Source: DTU013 sp964490975 (GTDB lineage Bacteria > Bacillota > Clostridia > Acetivibrionales > DTU013). Taken from it: a stretch of 64,000 nt of DNA. The stretch is taken from contig CAZBEQ010000009.1 in the NCBI GenBank assembly GCA_964490975.1, positions 21,207 through 85,206 on the forward strand, in the 5' to 3' direction. A model generated the notes under the pieces. It was not told where the DNA came from and ran no database searches. It saw only the letters and a list, made by a program, of their open reading frames with translations. The position numbers and the translations under genes are program-made. This document shows, piece after piece, positions 60,657-64,000 of the stretch; the first letter of the stretch is position 1, and each line of letters begins with the position of its first letter.

Positions 60657-60950
60657 TGCTCACCGTGATGTAGACCGAAGGATCAGTTATTCGTTTGCTC
60701 ACCGTGATGTAGACCGAAGGATCAGTTATTCGTTTGCTCACCGTGATGTAGCCCGAAGGATCAGTTATTCGTTTGCTCACCGTGATGTAGCCCGAAGGAT
60801 CAGTTATNNNNNNNNNNNNNNNNNNNNNNNNNNNNNNNNNNNNNNNNNNNNNNNNNNNNNNNNNNNNNNNNNNNNNNNNNNNNNNNNNNNNNNNNNNNNN
60901 NNNNNNNTTGTTTGCTCACCGTGATGTAGACCGAAGGATCAGTTATTCGG
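60657..60950 (+). repeat. 39-bp tandem array (gap 60808-60907)
   Basis: Unit TGCTCACCGTGATGTAGACC plus GAAGGATCAGTTATTCGTT, four copies before the gap and one after. Two GAC-versus-GCC variants alternate. Located upstream of the GntR/ABC promoter with no gene around it. Confidence 0.93.
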
Positions 60951-60970
60951 AAATTTTTTCAAATTACATA

Positions 60971-61021
60971 TTGACATTAAGTGAGCATAGATATTATACT
61001 GTATATGAACAGTATATACAG
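60971..61021 (+). promoter_or_regulatory. Promoter and operator of the GntR/ABC operon at 61.1 kb
   Basis: TTGACA (60971-60976), 18 bases, TATACT (60995-61000). CTGTATAT (60999-61006) and its complement ATATACAG (61014-61021) form an inverted repeat at the transcription start, a typical GntR/YtrA operator. Confidence 0.82.
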
Positions 61022-61057
61022 TATAATCGATTAGCATATGTCAATTTACTGGTTACT

Positions 61058-61084
61058 GGGACAAGGGACCTGTCCCTCTGTCCC
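61058..61084 (+). repeat. GGGAC palindromic repeat, copy 2, next to a ribosome site
   Basis: GGGAC-AA-GGGAC ... GTCCC-TCT-GTCCC, 27 bases, partner of 14328-14354. It ends two bases before AGGAGG of the GntR gene, so in the mRNA it could influence translation. Confidence 0.7.
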
Positions 61085-61099
61085 ATAGGAGGTGGAAAT

Positions 61100-61474
61100 A
61101 TGGATCTGGATATAATTGTATCAAACTCTAGTTTGTTGCCTATATATCAGCAGATTTCGGACCAGATAAAAAAACAGATACTGTCCGGAAAACTGGAGGA
61201 TGAGGAGATGCTTCCATCGATACGCGTCTTGGCAAGAGAGCTTCAGATAAGTGTGATCACAATAAAGAGCGCATATGAGGAACTGGAACGTGAAGGCTTG
61301 ATAGAATCGGTCAGGGGTAAGGGGTTTTATGTTGCCACAAAAAATAAGGACCTCATAAAAGAGAAGAAAATAAGCCTTATTGAAGAGAAGCTGGCCGAAG
61401 TGATCGAGGACTGCAGGCTTCTGGGTATCGGAGAAGAAGAGATCATAGAAATGGTCAGACTGCTTTGCAGCTGA
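61100..61474 (+). CDS. GntR-family regulator, YtrA/YhcF type
   Basis: 124 residues from the ATG at 61100, seven bases after AGGAGG; the longer open frame upstream reads through the 39-bp array and is not used. LLPIYQQISDQIKKQILSGK, MLPSIRVLARELQISVITIKSAYEEL and REGLIESVRGKGFYVA form the winged helix; the short tail (LLGIGEEEIIEMVRLLCS) is the usual small dimerisation segment. It precedes an ABC transporter and probably represses it via the operator at 60999-61021. Its stop codon is the start of a 9-bp array. Confidence 0.9.
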   Translation: MDLDIIVSNSSLLPIYQQISDQIKKQILSGKLEDEEMLPSIRVLARELQISVITIKSAYEELEREGLIESVRGKGFYVATKNKDLIKEKKISLIEEKLAEVIEDCRLLGIGEEEIIEMVRLLCS

Positions 61475-61655
61475 TGTGGCTGATGTGGCTGATGCAGCTG
61501 ATGTGGCTGATGTGGCTGATGTGGCGGATGTGGCTGATGTGGCGGATATGGCTGATATGGCGGATATGGCGGATATGGCTGATATGGCGGATATGGCGGA
61601 TATGGCGGATATGGCGGATATGGCGGATATGGCTGATGTGGCTGATATGGCCGCT
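61472..61655 (+). repeat. 9-bp tandem array from the GntR stop codon
   Basis: GCTGATGTG and GCGGATATG units, about 20 copies in the 184 bases after the GntR gene. The stop TGA is within the first unit (AGCTGATGTG). The frame A-D-V/M repeats stay open and in phase with the ABC gene, giving a possible N-terminal extension, but the ribosome site GGAGGG at about 61680 favours the internal ATG. Confidence 0.95.
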
Positions 61656-61691
61656 GCATTTAATAAGTTTGGTAAATCGGAGGGATTTTTA

Positions 61692-62561
61692 ATGGATGCG
61701 ATACTTGAAATGAAAAATGTGAACCGGGATTTAAAAGGCTTTAAGCTCGATAATATAAGCCTGACCTTGGATAAAGGCTATGTAATGGGTCTGATCGGAG
61801 CAAATGGCGCAGGTAAGACTTCAGTGATCAAGCTCATAATGAACCTGCTCAGAAAGGATTCGGGCTCAATCAGCATCTGCGGGATGGATCACGTGAAGGA
61901 TGAGGTTGAAGTAAAGGATAGAATCGGCTTTGTATATGATGAAAATATTTTTCCTGAGCACCTGTGCCTCGACAGGCTTGGATATTTACTTTCGGGTTTT
62001 TACAGTCAATGGGATCACCAACAGTTTTTCAGTTACCTCAAGAGGTTTGAACTGAACCCAAGGAGTAAGCTTTCCAAGCTATCAAAGGGCATGAAAATGA
62101 AATTTTCCATAGCGGCAGCGCTTTCGCACCATGCAGAACTGATCATAATGGATGAGCCGACATCAGGCCTTGACCCCGTCTTCAGGCGTGAGCTGCTTGA
62201 TATCCTCCACTATCTTATGGAGGACGGCGAACGCAGCATTATATTTTCTACACACATCACTTCGGATCTGGACAGGATCGCTGATATCATTACTCTTATG
62301 GATAGAGGCCGAATCGTTATGTCGATGCCCTTTGACAAAATGGTTGAGCATTATCGTGTGATCAAAGGTCCTAAATCACTTGTGGAAAAGATCGATCCAT
62401 CATGGCTTTGCGGCACTAGGATAAACAGGTTCGGGTTTGACGCATTGTGTATGGAAGGCAAAAAGGCGGAAAGAGAATTCGGCAGTGCGATAGTGCTTGA
62501 AAAACCCAGTATAGAGGATGTTATGATATATTACTCGGGGAAGGCCGGTGAGCAGGTGTGA
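61692..62561 (+). CDS. ABC transporter ATP-binding protein (GntR-linked)
   Basis: 289 residues from the ATG at 61692 behind CGGAGGG. Walker A GANGAGKTS, signature LSKGMKMKFSIAAAL, Walker B LIIMDEPTSGLD with catalytic glutamate and FSTHITSD switch. It closely fits the YtrB/YxlF-like ATPases of small Firmicute transporters, linked with lantibiotic or cell-wall stress responses. It overlaps the first permease by four bases. Confidence 0.9.
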   Translation: MDAILEMKNVNRDLKGFKLDNISLTLDKGYVMGLIGANGAGKTSVIKLIMNLLRKDSGSISICGMDHVKDEVEVKDRIGFVYDENIFPEHLCLDRLGYLLSGFYSQWDHQQFFSYLKRFELNPRSKLSKLSKGMKMKFSIAAALSHHAELIIMDEPTSGLDPVFRRELLDILHYLMEDGERSIIFSTHITSDLDRIADIITLMDRGRIVMSMPFDKMVEHYRVIKGPKSLVEKIDPSWLCGTRINRFGFDALCMEGKKAEREFGSAIVLEKPSIEDVMIYYSGKAGEQV

Positions 62562-63274
62562 AAAAAGCTTTTGCACTGAATTTGTATTTAGTACGGTATA
62601 ATACATTCTTCTACCTTTCATTGGCGATGGTACTGTTTTACCTTCTGCTTTCGTTCGGACTGGGTGTCGATTTGCATTTTGAATACCTTAAATCCGGGCT
62701 TTCAGAGCAACAGCTGCTCGATTTTAGTTTCAGCAATGTGAAATCCTGCGCGACGATGAGTATTCTTTTTATTGTAGCGGCATTTTATGTTTTACCACTA
62801 ATTGATGCAAATAATGATGGCTTTAAGGGAGCATCAATGACCATACTTCCGGCGAGTCTTCCGGTTAAGCGTATCGATCTTGCAGTATCGAAGATGATCT
62901 ATACAGGTTTATCCTCAATAATTTTGACACTACTTGCTATAACTGCTATTTCGGCCGGCTTTATCTACACCGGAGGAGTAGAATGGAATGAAGTGGGGAT
63001 CGTAATGAGAAGCTTTTTGGTTATGGGCATACTGGATATAAATGTTTTAGCGTTGCTGTCAACAGCTTTATTCTTATCCATAAAGAAATTTTTGCTTCCT
63101 GCCTTTCTTGTTATAGTATCGCTAAATGCAGTGATAATGCTTTTGACGCCAGATTTTTTTTATGGATTAATATCGTCCCAGCTATTCTGGCCGGTGTTCA
63201 TTGCACTACTCCTGTTGATAGAAATACTGATTGGTGTGGCTGGTGTAAAAGCGTTTGTTAAACGTGATATTTAG
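62558..63274 (+). CDS. ABC transporter permease 1 (GntR-linked)
   Basis: 238 residues starting at a GTG that overlaps the ATPase stop. About six hydrophobic segments; an ASMTILPASLPVKRIDLAVSKMIYTG loop is typical of the ABC-2 permeases whose proteins lack a large extracellular loop. It pairs with the next permease to form the membrane part. Confidence 0.78.
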   Translation: MKKAFALNLYLVRYNTFFYLSLAMVLFYLLLSFGLGVDLHFEYLKSGLSEQQLLDFSFSNVKSCATMSILFIVAAFYVLPLIDANNDGFKGASMTILPASLPVKRIDLAVSKMIYTGLSSIILTLLAITAISAGFIYTGGVEWNEVGIVMRSFLVMGILDINVLALLSTALFLSIKKFLLPAFLVIVSLNAVIMLLTPDFFYGLISSQLFWPVFIALLLLIEILIGVAGVKAFVKRDI

Positions 63275-63286
63275 GGGGGGCTTGAT

Positions 63287-63913
63287 ATGCGTAAAATCAT
63301 GAGATTGTTAAATGATACATTTGGAATAAGATATTATTTAATTATACCGGTTGCTATTTTCGTTATTATATATATGGTATTCGGCGGAGAAACTGAACTG
63401 CCCAAGGTGATCAGTCCTGCCAATACAGGCGCAATGACAATGCTTTTGATGCTTGGCCTCGGCTCAAACAATGGTTCTATGACACTTTTGAAGCTTCTTC
63501 CGACCAAGTCCGGTAAAGTAACTGCAGCATTGCAATTGTCTCTTTACCTGATGCTGCTTATGATCAATTCTCCTTACCTGGTATTATCTTTTGTTCTGGA
63601 AAAATTGTCACCGTCGGGTATTACATTGCAGTATACTGCCGTATTGCTTCTCTTAAATGTATTGTTTATGATTACTTTTTTTAATCTGCTTTTGCCATTG
63701 ATGCTGTTGAAGGGATTGAAGCCGCTTAAAGTAACGGCCGTGTGTATTTCCTTGATGATACCTTTCTTACTTGGAGATATGGCTTCAATTATGGCAGAAA
63801 AGCTGGAAGGATCGACTTGGACAGCCATTGTGCTATTCGGTGTTATAGCGCTTCTTACCTCATTTGCATGCTTCCATTTCTCAAAGAGGAGGATACAGGC
63901 TTATGAGGCATGA
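63287..63913 (+). CDS. ABC transporter permease 2 (GntR-linked)
   Basis: 208 residues with about six hydrophobic segments (YYLIIPVAIFVIIYMVFGG and others) and GSMTLLKLLPTKSGKVTAALQLSLYL, which matches the T-I-L-P-A-S-L-P-V-K loop of permease 1 in position (LLP-T-KS-GKV). The similarity suggests duplicated permeases. GGGGGGG precedes the ATG. It is the last complete gene in the window. Confidence 0.78.
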   Translation: MRKIMRLLNDTFGIRYYLIIPVAIFVIIYMVFGGETELPKVISPANTGAMTMLLMLGLGSNNGSMTLLKLLPTKSGKVTAALQLSLYLMLLMINSPYLVLSFVLEKLSPSGITLQYTAVLLLLNVLFMITFFNLLLPLMLLKGLKPLKVTAVCISLMIPFLLGDMASIMAEKLEGSTWTAIVLFGVIALLTSFACFHFSKRRIQAYEA

Positions 63914-64000
63914 CTTTAGACCTGTCCAGCATTCAATATGATTTGTCACGGCAAACGCATGAATTTCATCTATACCCAGAAATCCCATTGAGATTTTTTT
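63914..64000. other. Window end with no visible gene
   Basis: 87 bases past the permease stop; a T run at the very end may belong to a terminator whose stem is not visible. Confidence 0.3.

Noticed and set aside
60178..60950. CRISPR arrays at the repeat tracts
   Set aside because: The units are joined head to tail with no unique spacers, and no cas gene is present.
60908..61099. Longer start for the GntR gene, through the 39-bp array
   Set aside because: The ATG at 61100 follows AGGAGG and begins the conserved domain; the promoter and operator at 60971-61021 lie inside the longer frame.
61476..61691. A-D-V/A-D-M repeat as the N terminus of the ABC ATPase
   Set aside because: A good ribosome site lies directly before the ATG at 61692, and the 9-bp unit keeps a frame open by construction.

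Overview
The window looks like a chromosome segment of a spore-forming anaerobic clostridium (Firmicutes). The support is a gerA/B/C-type germinant-receptor operon, sequences matching Spo0A boxes, an S-layer-homology protein, a copper-amine-oxidase stalk-domain protein, a T-box leader on tyrS, strong AGGAGG ribosome binding sites and frequent TTG/GTG starts. No rRNA, tRNA, CRISPR array, phage or intact insertion sequence was seen. Five runs of exactly 100 N lie in the window, each inside a tandem-repeat array, so they are scaffold gaps where repeats did not assemble.

Layout. 1-6 kb: a GAF protein cut by the window edge, a FapA (DUF342) protein, an SLH protein, a small XRE/membrane-protein cassette, then about 750 bases without a gene. 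6-17 kb: a HAD phosphatase with a duplicated tail, an ArsC-like protein, a PhzF-GNAT fusion, a TetR/flavodoxin operon, a TetR-controlled ABC exporter, a YaiI-family protein, a nucleoside phosphorylase and a GntR-controlled ABC transporter. 17-29 kb: cell-surface genes (a glycosidase-like/amidase fusion, an L,D-transpeptidase with a 10-residue repeat, an RCC1/stalk protein), a 40-codon peptide gene with its own promoter and terminator, and a heterodimeric ABC exporter. 28.7-33.5 kb: spore-germination receptor operon. 33.6-41.6 kb: six genes for a membrane complex related to group 4 [NiFe] hydrogenases whose large subunit has lost all four nickel-iron ligand cysteines, which places it with the 'energy-converting hydrogenase-related' (Ehr) complexes. 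41.6-46 kb: acetyltransferases, NAD salvage (nicotinamidase-like and pncB) and YjbQ. 46-50 kb: a putative nuclease, a 303-bp tandem duplication, and T-box-controlled tyrS with a satellite-like array in its leader. 50-64 kb: HAD phosphatase, WYL regulator, mscL, a TadG-like protein, Fur-family regulator, a broken ferredoxin-family gene, a FAD/Rieske oxidoreductase, a DUF1189 protein, an RlmL-like methyltransferase and a second GntR/ABC operon.

The most distinctive trait is the density of tandem repeats (unit lengths 9 to 98 bp), at least a dozen unrelated families in 64 kb. Several begin inside the last codons of the preceding gene and carry its stop codon in each unit, as if gene 3' ends seed minisatellites. 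A second notable item is a pair of about 130-bp segments (2351-2476 on the minus strand and 21066-21196 on the plus strand) that share three nested stems with wobble-compatible differences, each lying upstream of a gene in the same orientation. This may be an undescribed structured RNA or DNA element.
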